Positions 25,924 to 34,617 of a stretch of DNA of 64,000 nt are shown piece by piece. The translations under genes and the position numbers were made by a program. How positions within the stretch are numbered: position 1 is the first letter of the stretch; the number at the start of each line of letters is the position of its first letter. Below the pieces are notes generated by a model that worked only from the letters and a program-made list of their open reading frames with translations, was not told the origin of the DNA and searched no databases. Origin of the DNA: Heyndrickxia sporothermodurans (lineage in GTDB: Bacteria > Bacillota > Bacilli > Bacillales > Bacillaceae_C); contig BORH01000003.1 of the NCBI GenBank assembly GCA_018333075.1, positions 124,001 through 188,000 of the forward strand, in the 5' to 3' direction.

Positions 25924-26484
25924 CTAGTTTAATATTTTTACTTTAACTGTTTTGCGTCCCCATTGCAAAGCTTTCTTTTTTGAAGGGATGAAAACATCGA
26001 TTTTCTTACCTTTCATCGCACCGCCTGTATCACCAGCAATGGCATATCCGTAACCTTCAACATAAACCTTTGAGCCTAATGGAATTAATTTCGGATCAAC
26101 CGAAATTACCTTCATTTTAGGATTTTTCTTAAGGTTGATTCCTGTGGCAGTAATGCCGCTACAACCTTTACAGCTACCAGTATAAGCTGTTGCAGAAACA
26201 GTAAATTGTTTAACTACTTTTGTCTTTTTTGCTGTTACCTTCTTCTTCGCTGCAGCAGCCTTCTTTGGAAGTGAGATTACTAGCTTTTGATTTGGACGAA
26301 TCTGATCTGACTTTAGATGGTTCCATGATTTAAGCTGATTTATTGATACTTTATATTTCTTAGATATTTTCCATAATGAATCGCCACTTTTTACTGTATA
26401 TGTATTTGAGCTTGCAGATGCAGCACTTGAAATTCCGATGCTTAAACAGAGTACTGTACTAATTGATAGTATGAACTTTTTCAA
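25924..26484 (-). CDS. Secreted LysM-3D domain cell-wall protein (YocH-like)
   Basis: A 186-residue exported protein. The start is TTG at 26484 after AAAGGGG; the frame upstream of it is not needed. A signal peptide (FILSISTVLCLSIGISSAASA) is followed by one LysM (TYTVKSGDSLWKISKKYKVSINQLKSWN) and a Lys/Ala-rich linker. A C-terminal 3D domain (SATAYTGS...GDTGGAMKGKKIDVF) carries the conserved Asp residues of the double-psi barrel lytic-transglycosylase-like fold. It probably binds and remodels peptidoglycan. In B. subtilis YocH is WalR-controlled; I could not find a convincing WalR box here. Confidence 0.85.
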   Translation of the reverse strand: MKKFILSISTVLCLSIGISSAASASSNTYTVKSGDSLWKISKKYKVSINQLKSWNHLKSDQIRPNQKLVISLPKKAAAAKKKVTAKKTKVVKQFTVSATAYTGSCKGCSGITATGINLKKNPKMKVISVDPKLIPLGSKVYVEGYGYAIAGDTGGAMKGKKIDVFIPSKKKALQWGRKTVKVKILN

Positions 26485-27085
26485 AATAGTGTTCCCCTTT
26501 ATTTTTTGATAAACCAACTTTAACATGAGAATGTAACAATTATGTTTCAAAGGTGTACTAATTCCATTACATCTTCTTTTCAAGTGAGTATTTCATGGAA
26601 AATGAGGGATTAACCGGTTTTATATGTAATAAAATTCCATTTAAATATAAGATTATTAGGTATTCTACTATTTAGTAGAGAAAAATAATTATTAAGTACC
26701 ATTTTAATCATATAAATATATTCTCCATTTCTGCTTAATAGCTTGCTTACTTAAGACATGAAGTAAGATGTGTTATGATACCAAGGCTACTTAATACTTG
26801 CGAATTATTAATATTTCATATAAAAATAGAGTTACAATTTTAGTGAGAATTGTTTTTTAACCTTTGTTTATTTTAGATAGTATTCGTAGATACAGATTAT
26901 TTAAGAGAATTGTAAGAATATATAAAGTGAAATATAAGAGGAAGTATGGTAAATATAAACTAGGTACTAAGTAGGAGGGGCTAAGTCTAATTTCCCCTTG
27001 TGCTTTTTTTGGTGATGGAGAATTACATTTTTTTACCCTTCTCCTATAGAGAGTAGAAGGGAATTGGAGATTAAGTTGGTGTAAA
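26485..27085. other. 600-bp regulatory region ahead of the c-di-GMP/polysaccharide operon
   Basis: Very AT-rich. Near the operon it holds a hairpin at 27036-27061 (CCCTTCT/AGAAGGG) followed by GGGAATTGGAG. I see no c-di-GMP riboswitch consensus and no open frame. The promoters of the divergent LysM gene and of the operon must lie here. Confidence 0.4.
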
Positions 27086-27988
27086 TTGTATATGAGTAAT
27101 GATGAAGAATTGAAAGTTTTAAAACAAGCATTAGAACAGTCATTTATGATTGTCGAAATTGACTACAGTGGAAAGATTACATATGTTAATGAGAATTTTT
27201 GTAAAGTATCTAAATATTCATCAGAAGAAATACTTTTACAAAATTATTGGATTTTAAGCTCAGGATATCATTCACAAGATTTTTTTGAAAAAATATGGGA
27301 GACAATTACTAGAGGAAAGAAATGGACGGGGGAAATTTGCAGTAGAGCAAAAAATAGGGAGATTTATTGGGTAAAAACAACCATCATTCCTTTTAAAGAT
27401 AAAAATAAGGGCTCATATCGATTTTTAGCTATTCTTATAGATATAACAGATAAGAAAAAAAGTAGAGAGTGGATGTATATGGCTTTCCATGATGAATTAA
27501 CGGGTCTACCTAATCGAAGAATGTTGAACCTTTGCTATGATTCATATATTCTAAAAGCAACCTATAAACAAACGAAATTCGCTGTTTTATTCATGGATAT
27601 CAATAATTTTAAAAATATCAATGATAGTTATGGACATTTAATTGGAGATGAATTTTTAAGAAAAGTAGGGAATCGTTTATCTAGTATTTTTTCAAAAAAA
27701 GATTGTGTTTTTCGGTTTGGAGGAGATGAATTTATCATCATAATTGATGATATAAGGAACTTAGAAAAGAAAATGCATTCCATACTTTCCTTATTTGTTG
27801 ATCCTTTTATATTGGGCTCTTATACATTTTATGCAAGTATTAGTGTTGGAGTCAGTATTTACCCTGATCATAGTAGTAAGAAAGATACATTAATGAATTA
27901 TGCAAATAAAGCTATGTTTAAATCAAAGCAAAATCATGGAAACAATTATCAAATATATCAATTAAATGGAGGAGGCAATAATGAATAA
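27086..27988 (+). CDS. PAS-GGDEF diguanylate cyclase
   Basis: A 300-residue soluble protein. Residues 8-120 are a PAS sensor (FMIVEIDYSGKITYVNENFCKVSKYSSEE). Residues 130-295 are a GGDEF domain with LTGLPNRRM, FMDINNFKNIND (metal Asp) and an intact FRFGGDEF near residue 211. The RxxD inhibitory site five residues before it is absent (SKKD), so product inhibition may be missing. It should make c-di-GMP. The start is TTG 27086 or ATG 27092; no strong ribosome site decides. It is the first gene of the polysaccharide cluster and overlaps the next gene. Confidence 0.88.
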   Translation: MYMSNDEELKVLKQALEQSFMIVEIDYSGKITYVNENFCKVSKYSSEEILLQNYWILSSGYHSQDFFEKIWETITRGKKWTGEICSRAKNREIYWVKTTIIPFKDKNKGSYRFLAILIDITDKKKSREWMYMAFHDELTGLPNRRMLNLCYDSYILKATYKQTKFAVLFMDINNFKNINDSYGHLIGDEFLRKVGNRLSSIFSKKDCVFRFGGDEFIIIIDDIRNLEKKMHSILSLFVDPFILGSYTFYASISVGVSIYPDHSSKKDTLMNYANKAMFKSKQNHGNNYQIYQLNGGGNNE

Positions 27989-28910
27989 TTCCTCAGTACA
28001 AACTTTAGAATTCCCTAAAACGAATCTATTTGATGAAGGATTATTAAAATCCTTTTTTAATTTGCAAGTAGCGAATGTAAAACGTACGAAAGCATCATTT
28101 TCTCTCGTATTTATATCTGTTCACCCAATGAGTGAAATATATACAAAAAGTGTTGTAAACAATGAAGATTATACACTTGAAATAGTAAGTGCCTATTTAA
28201 AAAAACAAGTTCGAAATTCTGATATTGTCTTTCAATTATCTAATCCAAAAAATTGGGTCATTTTATTGTCAAATTCAGGAGAAGAAGAGGCAAAATATTT
28301 TCTTAAAAGAATATTTGAAGAAATCCCGATTATTTCTACCAGTCAAGAAGAGAAATTGCAAGTTTATTTATCTGCAAGCATTATTGAAGTGGCAAATAGT
28401 AAAACCAAATATGAAGATGTACTTAGTGATGGTGAAGAGTCACTAAATCAGGCCATTGAAATGGGACCACTACAAATGAAAATCATAGATTCATATAAAG
28501 AACCTGAAATAGAAGAAATAAAAGTAAGTATTATTGAAGAGGATGAAATTGTAGGCGGAATATTATATTCACTTCTCGAAAGAACAGCAATTGATTACTT
28601 TGATTTAAACATTCAATTATTTCAGGATGGAGATCAATTTTTACAATCTACTTGGTATGAATCAGGTTATACTCATCTTGTAATAATGAATGACATATTA
28701 CCTAAAAAAAGTGGAATTGAAGTACTTCATGAACTTCGCAAAATGCCAAACAATAAGAAATATATTATTTTAATGATGTCTAAAAGAAAAACAGAAGAAG
28801 ATATGATATTTGCGTATGAGTCTGGTGTCGATGAATATATTACAAAGCCGTTTAATATTAAACTATTTGAAGCACAAGTGAAAAGAATTATAAAGAGGAT
28901 TCGCTCATGA
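27981..28910 (+). CDS. Degenerate GGDEF-like domain fused to a pseudo-receiver
   Basis: A 309-residue protein starting at ATG 27981 after GGAGGAGG. Residues 20-170 have the outline of a nucleotide-cyclase fold, but the active loop reads FQLSNPKNWVILL with no GGDEF. Residues 180-309 are a CheY-like receiver with the acidic cluster IIEEDE and the Lys in YITKPFN. The phospho-accepting position, four before the Pro of NDILPKKSG, is Asn237, with Asp238 next to it. Classical phosphorylation is therefore doubtful. It may be a c-di-GMP or protein-interaction module for the synthase downstream. Confidence 0.75.
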   Translation: MNNSSVQTLEFPKTNLFDEGLLKSFFNLQVANVKRTKASFSLVFISVHPMSEIYTKSVVNNEDYTLEIVSAYLKKQVRNSDIVFQLSNPKNWVILLSNSGEEEAKYFLKRIFEEIPIISTSQEEKLQVYLSASIIEVANSKTKYEDVLSDGEESLNQAIEMGPLQMKIIDSYKEPEIEEIKVSIIEEDEIVGGILYSLLERTAIDYFDLNIQLFQDGDQFLQSTWYESGYTHLVIMNDILPKKSGIEVLHELRKMPNNKKYIILMMSKRKTEEDMIFAYESGVDEYITKPFNIKLFEAQVKRIIKRIRS

Positions 28911-29944
28911 TAGAAACTATTTATATATTAATGATAGGTATTACAGCCTTATTTTTTTTGCTGATTTTTTTACTTATATATATTGTTTGGAAAAGAGTAC
29001 AAGAAACTAAAATGAAAGCAAAAATGAAGCAATATATTAAAGTACATAAGGATGAATGGTATCTATATTTAATAGAAGAAAAAAATATATCAGAAAAGCT
29101 TATCCCGAATAATATGGGTGAACAAAAAGCAATTGAAGAAATTCTTGTTCGATATACAAAAAATATATTAAGTCATACAGTAATAACTAAAATTTCTAAT
29201 TATGTAGAAGAAAATATGGAAGATTACTATCGTAAAAAATTAAAAAGTAGAAAATGGAGTACTCGGATGAATGTACTTTACAAAATAATTGATTTCCAAA
29301 TGCATTTTTTAATAAAGGATGTCTTGGAAATGCTAAATAGCAATAAAAAGTATTCAAAAGAGGAATACCTCCAAATGTACAAAATTTTATCGCATTTCCG
29401 TTATGAGAATTTTATAGAGCATATCCTTAATCCCAAATTCTTAATTGGTGAATTTGAATATAAGCAGCTACTTTTTGACATGGATCCAAACGATTTTGGT
29501 CTATTTGTTCAAAAATATGAAGAACTTCCAGATACATTGAAATATATAATTATTGATATTATTGGGATAAAAAATAATATAGAATACATTCAATTTTTAG
29601 AAAGCAAATTGGCGGATCCTCAATTAGAGGTACGTATTCGTACATTAAAATCAATTAATCGTATCGGTGCAATAACAGATATTAACCTTTATATACCTTT
29701 TATTCAATCAAACTATTGGGAAGAAAGGTTAATGGTAGCTAAATTACTTATCCATGTACCATTAGCGGAATCAAAAGATCATTTAAAAGAACTATTGCAG
29801 GATTCTTCATGGTGGGTACGCTCGGAGGCAGCACAGACGCTGCGAAATCATAAAATGGGGAAACAAGTATTGGAATCAATTATCATTTCTTCAGAGGATC
29901 GCTATGCTGTAGATATGGCGAAGGAAGTGCTCGGAAAGGGATAG
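28907..29944 (+). CDS. Membrane-anchored HEAT-repeat-like protein
   Basis: A 345-residue protein with one N-terminal membrane helix (residues 5-28) and then a cytoplasmic all-helical region. The last part shows HEAT-like pairs (LADPQLEVRIRTLKSINRIGAITDI; LLQDSSWWVRSEAAQTLRNH). HEAT scaffolds mediate protein contacts, so this may link the cyclase/receiver proteins to the glycosyltransferase. It overlaps the previous stop by four bases and precedes the synthase by four bases. No enzymatic motif. Confidence 0.75.
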   Translation: MIETIYILMIGITALFFLLIFLLIYIVWKRVQETKMKAKMKQYIKVHKDEWYLYLIEEKNISEKLIPNNMGEQKAIEEILVRYTKNILSHTVITKISNYVEENMEDYYRKKLKSRKWSTRMNVLYKIIDFQMHFLIKDVLEMLNSNKKYSKEEYLQMYKILSHFRYENFIEHILNPKFLIGEFEYKQLLFDMDPNDFGLFVQKYEELPDTLKYIIIDIIGIKNNIEYIQFLESKLADPQLEVRIRTLKSINRIGAITDINLYIPFIQSNYWEERLMVAKLLIHVPLAESKDHLKELLQDSSWWVRSEAAQTLRNHKMGKQVLESIIISSEDRYAVDMAKEVLGKG

Positions 29945-29948
29945 TGTT

Positions 29949-31379
29949 ATGAATCTATCAATTATTACGAAATATATGTTTTTGTTTTTTGGCGGTATCA
30001 TTTTTATTTATATGCTATTTGTTATCTGTTCTTATAGTATCATGCTTATATTTTCACTTTCAAAGTTAAGAAAGGAAGCAAAATTAGATAAATATGAGAC
30101 GGATGAAGATTACTTAGCATTTGCTTATTCTAAGCCTGTATCCATTCTTGTTCCTGCATATAACGAAGAGGCTGGGATATTAGATAGTGTTCATTCCCTA
30201 CTAAGTTTAAGTTATCCACAAATGGAGGTAATTGTTGTAGATGACGGGTCTACTGATAGGACTCAGGATCTCATGATACGCCATTTTCAAATGAATAAAG
30301 TCCATAAAGTGATAAGACAGCAATTGGATACGAAACCTATTACTGAAATCTATCAATCGAGTATTCATGCTAATTTGTTTTTAGTTGTAAAAGAGAATGG
30401 CGGGAAAGCAGATGCATTAAATGCGGGTATCAATGCATCCAAATATCCATACTTTTGTTCTATTGATGGTGACTCGATCTTAGAATCTACCTCTTTATTA
30501 AGAGTAATGAAGCCAATTGTTTCATCAAATGAAGAAGTAATTGCTGCAGGTGGAAGCGTACGAATTGCCAATGGTTCCGATATTCAACTAGGAAATGTAA
30601 TGAATGTTTCATTGTCTAAAAAAACAATGGTAGTCATGCAAGTAATTGAATACTTACGTGCTTTTCTTATGGGGAGGATTGCTTTAAGCAAATTTAATCT
30701 AGTACTAATTATATCTGGAGCGTTTAGTGTATTTTCAAAAAAATGGGTAATTGAAGCTGGGGGATACTCTAGAGACAATGTTGGTGAGGATATGGAGATT
30801 GTTGTTCGGCTTCATAGAATGATTAAGGAAAAGAAGTTAAAGAAGAGAATTGAATTTGTTCCTGATCCTGTTTGTTGGACTGAGGCACCTGAAACAATCA
30901 CATATTTAAGAAGGCAGCGGAGAAGGTGGCATCAAGGGCTGATCGAAAGTTTATGGAAACATAAAAAAATGACGCTTAATCCGAAATATGGTGCAGTAGG
31001 AATGATTTCCTTTCCATACTTTTGGATTATCGAGTGTATGGGTCCCTTAATTGAATTGGGCGGTTATATTTATATTATTTTTGCCTTTATTACAGGTGGA
31101 ATCTATCTTGAATTTGCAGTGTTACTCTCCCTTCTATTTATATTATATGGATCCATATTTTCAATGGCATCTGTAATGTTAGAAGCATGGAATATGAATA
31201 CTTATCCTAAAATAAGAAATCTTTTTCGCTTAGTAATATTATCTTTTTCAGAAGTATTTTGGTACAGACCGTTAACGATTATTTGGCAATGTGAGGGTAT
31301 CTTATATTTTATGTTAAATAGACGTGAATGGGGGAAAATGGAGAGAAAGGGACTTTCAAAGAAAGGGCTTGAGGAATGA
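29949..31379 (+). CDS. Processive family 2 glycosyltransferase (exopolysaccharide synthase)
   Basis: A 476-residue membrane GT2. It has an N-terminal helix, then a cytoplasmic catalytic domain with VLVPAYNEEAG (near 67), VVDDGSTD (near 97), GGKADALNAG, SIDGDS (metal-binding DxD, near 172), GED (near 278) and RRQRRRWHQG (QxxRW, near 321), then three or four C-terminal helices that form the export channel. This is the layout of hyaluronan, PNAG and cellulose synthases. No PilZ domain is present, so any c-di-GMP control must come through another protein. It overlaps the glycosidase-like gene by four bases. Confidence 0.88.
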   Translation: MNLSIITKYMFLFFGGIIFIYMLFVICSYSIMLIFSLSKLRKEAKLDKYETDEDYLAFAYSKPVSILVPAYNEEAGILDSVHSLLSLSYPQMEVIVVDDGSTDRTQDLMIRHFQMNKVHKVIRQQLDTKPITEIYQSSIHANLFLVVKENGGKADALNAGINASKYPYFCSIDGDSILESTSLLRVMKPIVSSNEEVIAAGGSVRIANGSDIQLGNVMNVSLSKKTMVVMQVIEYLRAFLMGRIALSKFNLVLIISGAFSVFSKKWVIEAGGYSRDNVGEDMEIVVRLHRMIKEKKLKKRIEFVPDPVCWTEAPETITYLRRQRRRWHQGLIESLWKHKKMTLNPKYGAVGMISFPYFWIIECMGPLIELGGYIYIIFAFITGGIYLEFAVLLSLLFILYGSIFSMASVMLEAWNMNTYPKIRNLFRLVILSFSEVFWYRPLTIIWQCEGILYFMLNRREWGKMERKGLSKKGLEE

Positions 31380-34300
31380 AACGACTAATTATTATTTCGT
31401 TTTCTATTGTTATTATTCTATTATTACCTTTTATATTATGGTTTTTAGATGATAAGAAGGAATTACAGGTAGCGATTATTGATAAAACTGTTCCAGATGA
31501 ATCATTTCGTGAACATTTAGGAATTACATGGGTATTAAATCATTATGGCTATGTAAAAAAAGATGGAGCTCCTTATAATGCATCTGTTGACTATATGGGA
31601 TTTGTTCCAAACGAGTCTAAGAAAGATTATCATATTAAACCACTTTCAAATTCGTATAATGATAAAGATGTAATATATGTAGCCGATACATATGGGGTTT
31701 ATAATGAAGATTTGCCATGGATAAAAAAGAAGCGTGAAGGTTCACGTTCATCACTTGTTTATGGAGGGCTACAGAGCAACGAGTGGGAAGCAATTCTGAA
31801 TCGATTACAGCAGGAAAAAAGGTCTACTTTTATTGCAGAATTTAATACTCTTGCTTCACCGACAGAAGAAAATGTGCGTAAAAGTATGAGTGATTATTTA
31901 CATCTTAATTGGTCAGGGTGGACTGGACGTTATTTTGATGAACTTAATTCTGAAAAAAATAATGAAATACCACAATGGATTATTGATGAATATGGTGATA
32001 ACTGGAAGTATAAAGGACCTGGCTTTATATTAATCAACGATAAAAATAACGATGTGGTTGTTCTAGAGAAGAATAAAGAATTTACAGGAGACGGTATTAA
32101 TTTAAAGTTTACAAAAACGGGGCAAAAAAAATTTGGTTTAAAGAAAAGTCCTAATTATTATTATTGGTTTGATATTGTAACTCCTAAAGTTGGAGGAAAT
32201 GTACTAGCTTACTATAATTGGAATTTAACAAAAGCAGGAAAAAAAGCTTTGGAAAGTAAGGGGATTCCTTTGGAATTTGCTGGAATCCTAGAATCTCAAT
32301 ATAATAATTCAAAAAGCTATTATTTTGCTGGAGATTTTAATGATATATCGACAACCCCTGTTTTTTATAAAATGAAAGGACTAAGTGTCCTTCATAAAAT
32401 AATTAATTCCTTTTCAAATGATTCTTTTTATTGGAGCACTTATGTTCCAGTAATGAAGCAGATCTTGTCAGAAAGCAAAGAAAATCTTATTGCAAAGGAT
32501 AAATCAAAGGAAACAGTGAAAACTTCATACACATCTAGAGTGGTTGATGATTCCTTTGAAGTTTTAGTCAATAATAATTGGAAAAAAATAAAAATAAAAG
32601 GCGTAAATATGGGGATGGGGAAACCTGGTGTGTTTCCTGGAGAGGCCGCAATTACTGAAGAAGAATATTATCGGTGGTTAACGGAAATTGGTGAAATGGG
32701 GGCTAATACTATACGTATTTATACACTTCATCCCCCAGGATTTTATAAAGCTTTAAAGCGTTATAATGAAAGCCATAAAAATCCTATTTATCTTTTCCAT
32801 GGAGTCTGGATTAATGAAGAATCCTTAAGGGATACATTAGATTCATTTGATAAGAAGAATACAGCTGAATTTCAAAAAGAAATGAAGAAAACAGTGGATG
32901 TTATTCATGGAAATTCAATTATAAAGCATAGAGCTGGACATGCATCAGGAATATATGATGTGGATATTTCTCCATACGTAATTGGATGGATTATTGGGAT
33001 TGAGTGGTACCCACAGATGGTTAAAAATACAAATGATACACATAAAGGGATAGGAGAATATGAGGGGAAATATTTCAGAACGGTAAATGGATCAGCATTT
33101 GAACACTGGCTAGCATCACAGCTGGACACCATTGTTAGTTATGAAAAGGGGAAATACAATTGGATCCGACCAGTTAGCTTTACAAATTGGGTAACAACCG
33201 ACATATTAGAACACCCTTCCGAGCCGAATGAAGATGAAGACCTAGTTAGTGTGAATCCTAATGTGATTCAAACAAAAGGGGAAATGAATAAAACGAAACA
33301 ATTTGCTTCTTATCATGTGTATCCTTACTACCCGGACTTTTTCAATTACGAGGAAAAGTATTTAAAATATGTAGATCACCGCGGAAAGTTTAATAGCTAT
33401 GCTGCTTATTTAAAAGACTTGCATAAAGCGCACCATATCCCTATTTTAATTGCTGAATTTGGTGTCCCTGCATCACGTGGATTGACACATGACAATCCTA
33501 TGGGGCGGACTCAAGGCTTCTTATCTGAAAAAGAGCAAGGTGAAACTGTTGTTGATATGTATGAAGATATCCTGCATGAAAATTTATTGGGTGGTTTGAT
33601 TTTCACATGGCAAGATGAATGGTTTAAAAGGACCTGGAATACAATGGATTATGATAATCCTGACCGCCGTCCTTTTTGGTCTAATGCCCAAACAAATGAA
33701 CAGCAATTTGGTTTGATGAGTTTTGATCGCGATAAAATAAAGGTTGACGGAGATAGAAGTGATTGGAAAGGTGTTTCTCCTTTATATACGAAGAAAAAAG
33801 GGAATTTACAACAACTATATATTGATCATGATGAGAGATATTTATATTTCCGCTTAGAAATGAATGATTTAAAAAATGGTTATCCTACTATTTTGCTTGA
33901 TACAATTAAAGGTCAAGGAAACCATAAATCAAACAAACTAAAAAATGTAACCTTCAAAAACGGAGTAGATTTCATCATTAATTTAAATAAAGGTGAAGAA
34001 TCAAAAATACTTGTAGACTCCTATTATGATTTTTATAGGTTTCAGTATGGCTATCAATTCAAAATGATTGACCCAATTTCAGCGGTACCTCCAAAGGATA
34101 GTGGGAGCTTTAAGAAAGTGGAATACGCTTTAAATAAAGAACTTTATATTCCTAGCAAAGACCAAGTGATTCCTTTTAGTGCGTATGAAACAGGAAAATT
34201 ACGAAAAGGTAATTCAAATCCAGATTCAAAGGATTATGATTCTCTTGCCGACTACTTTGTGAATGAAAAAGAAGGAGTAATTGAAGTTCGAATACCATGG

Positions 34301-34573
34301 CTTCTACTAAATTTTAAAGATCCAAGTCAACGAGAAGTAATGAGTGATTTTTATAAAAATGGTTCTGAAGCAAGTGAGAAAATCGATGGTGTAAATGTAG
34401 GGGTCGTATTTGCTAAAAATGATGGTACGGTAACAGATTCCCTTCCAGCACTCGATAATAATAAATTGTCAAATATGGAAACCTATACGTGGAAAACTTG
34501 GAATGTCCCTAAATACAAGGAAAGATTAAAAGAATCATATTATATAGTAAAAAAAGCATTCCATGCAAAATAA
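31376..34573 (+). CDS. Large membrane-anchored glycoside-hydrolase-like protein with C-terminal carbohydrate-binding domain
   Basis: A 1065-residue protein with one N-terminal membrane helix and a long extracellular part. Residues 35-380 form an alpha/beta domain I cannot name. Residues about 400-755 resemble a TIM-barrel glycosidase of clan A: KIKGVNMG at strand 1, ANTIRIYTLHPPGFY, a possible acid/base Glu in GWIIGIEWYP near 543, and a candidate nucleophile Glu in ILIAEFGVPASRG near 696. Residues 780-1060 look like a CBM9/DOMON-type sugar-binding domain (IKVDGDRSDWKGV...RYLYFRLEM). It probably trims, transfers or holds the polymer made by the preceding synthase. The exact glycosidase family is not certain. 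Confidence 0.7.
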   Translation: MKRLIIISFSIVIILLLPFILWFLDDKKELQVAIIDKTVPDESFREHLGITWVLNHYGYVKKDGAPYNASVDYMGFVPNESKKDYHIKPLSNSYNDKDVIYVADTYGVYNEDLPWIKKKREGSRSSLVYGGLQSNEWEAILNRLQQEKRSTFIAEFNTLASPTEENVRKSMSDYLHLNWSGWTGRYFDELNSEKNNEIPQWIIDEYGDNWKYKGPGFILINDKNNDVVVLEKNKEFTGDGINLKFTKTGQKKFGLKKSPNYYYWFDIVTPKVGGNVLAYYNWNLTKAGKKALESKGIPLEFAGILESQYNNSKSYYFAGDFNDISTTPVFYKMKGLSVLHKIINSFSNDSFYWSTYVPVMKQILSESKENLIAKDKSKETVKTSYTSRVVDDSFEVLVNNNWKKIKIKGVNMGMGKPGVFPGEAAITEEEYYRWLTEIGEMGANTIRIYTLHPPGFYKALKRYNESHKNPIYLFHGVWINEESLRDTLDSFDKKNTAEFQKEMKKTVDVIHGNSIIKHRAGHASGIYDVDISPYVIGWIIGIEWYPQMVKNTNDTHKGIGEYEGKYFRTVNGSAFEHWLASQLDTIVSYEKGKYNWIRPVSFTNWVTTDILEHPSEPNEDEDLVSVNPNVIQTKGEMNKTKQFASYHVYPYYPDFFNYEEKYLKYVDHRGKFNSYAAYLKDLHKAHHIPILIAEFGVPASRGLTHDNPMGRTQGFLSEKEQGETVVDMYEDILHENLLGGLIFTWQDEWFKRTWNTMDYDNPDRRPFWSNAQTNEQQFGLMSFDRDKIKVDGDRSDWKGVSPLYTKKKGNLQQLYIDHDERYLYFRLEMNDLKNGYPTILLDTIKGQGNHKSNKLKNVTFKNGVDFIINLNKGEESKILVDSYYDFYRFQYGYQFKMIDPISAVPPKDSGSFKKVEYALNKELYIPSKDQVIPFSAYETGKLRKGNSNPDSKDYDSLADYFVNEKEGVIEVRIPWLLLNFKDPSQREVMSDFYKNGSEASEKIDGVNVGVVFAKNDGTVTDSLPALDNNKLSNMETYTWKTWNVPKYKERLKESYYIVKKAFHAK

Positions 34574-34617
34574 GCTAAAAGGATTCACACTCTATAAAGG
34601 AGTAGTAAGTTCTTATT

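Noticed and set aside
26485-26600. Possible WalR box upstream of the LysM-3D gene (TGTTAC...TGTTAA, and TGTAAT nearby)
   Set aside because: Half-site spacing is 7 bp instead of 5, and the other candidate has a poor second half.
26600-27085. c-di-GMP riboswitch before the cyclase operon
   Set aside because: No GEMM-type conserved core could be found; only a simple CCCTTCT/AGAAGGG hairpin is present.
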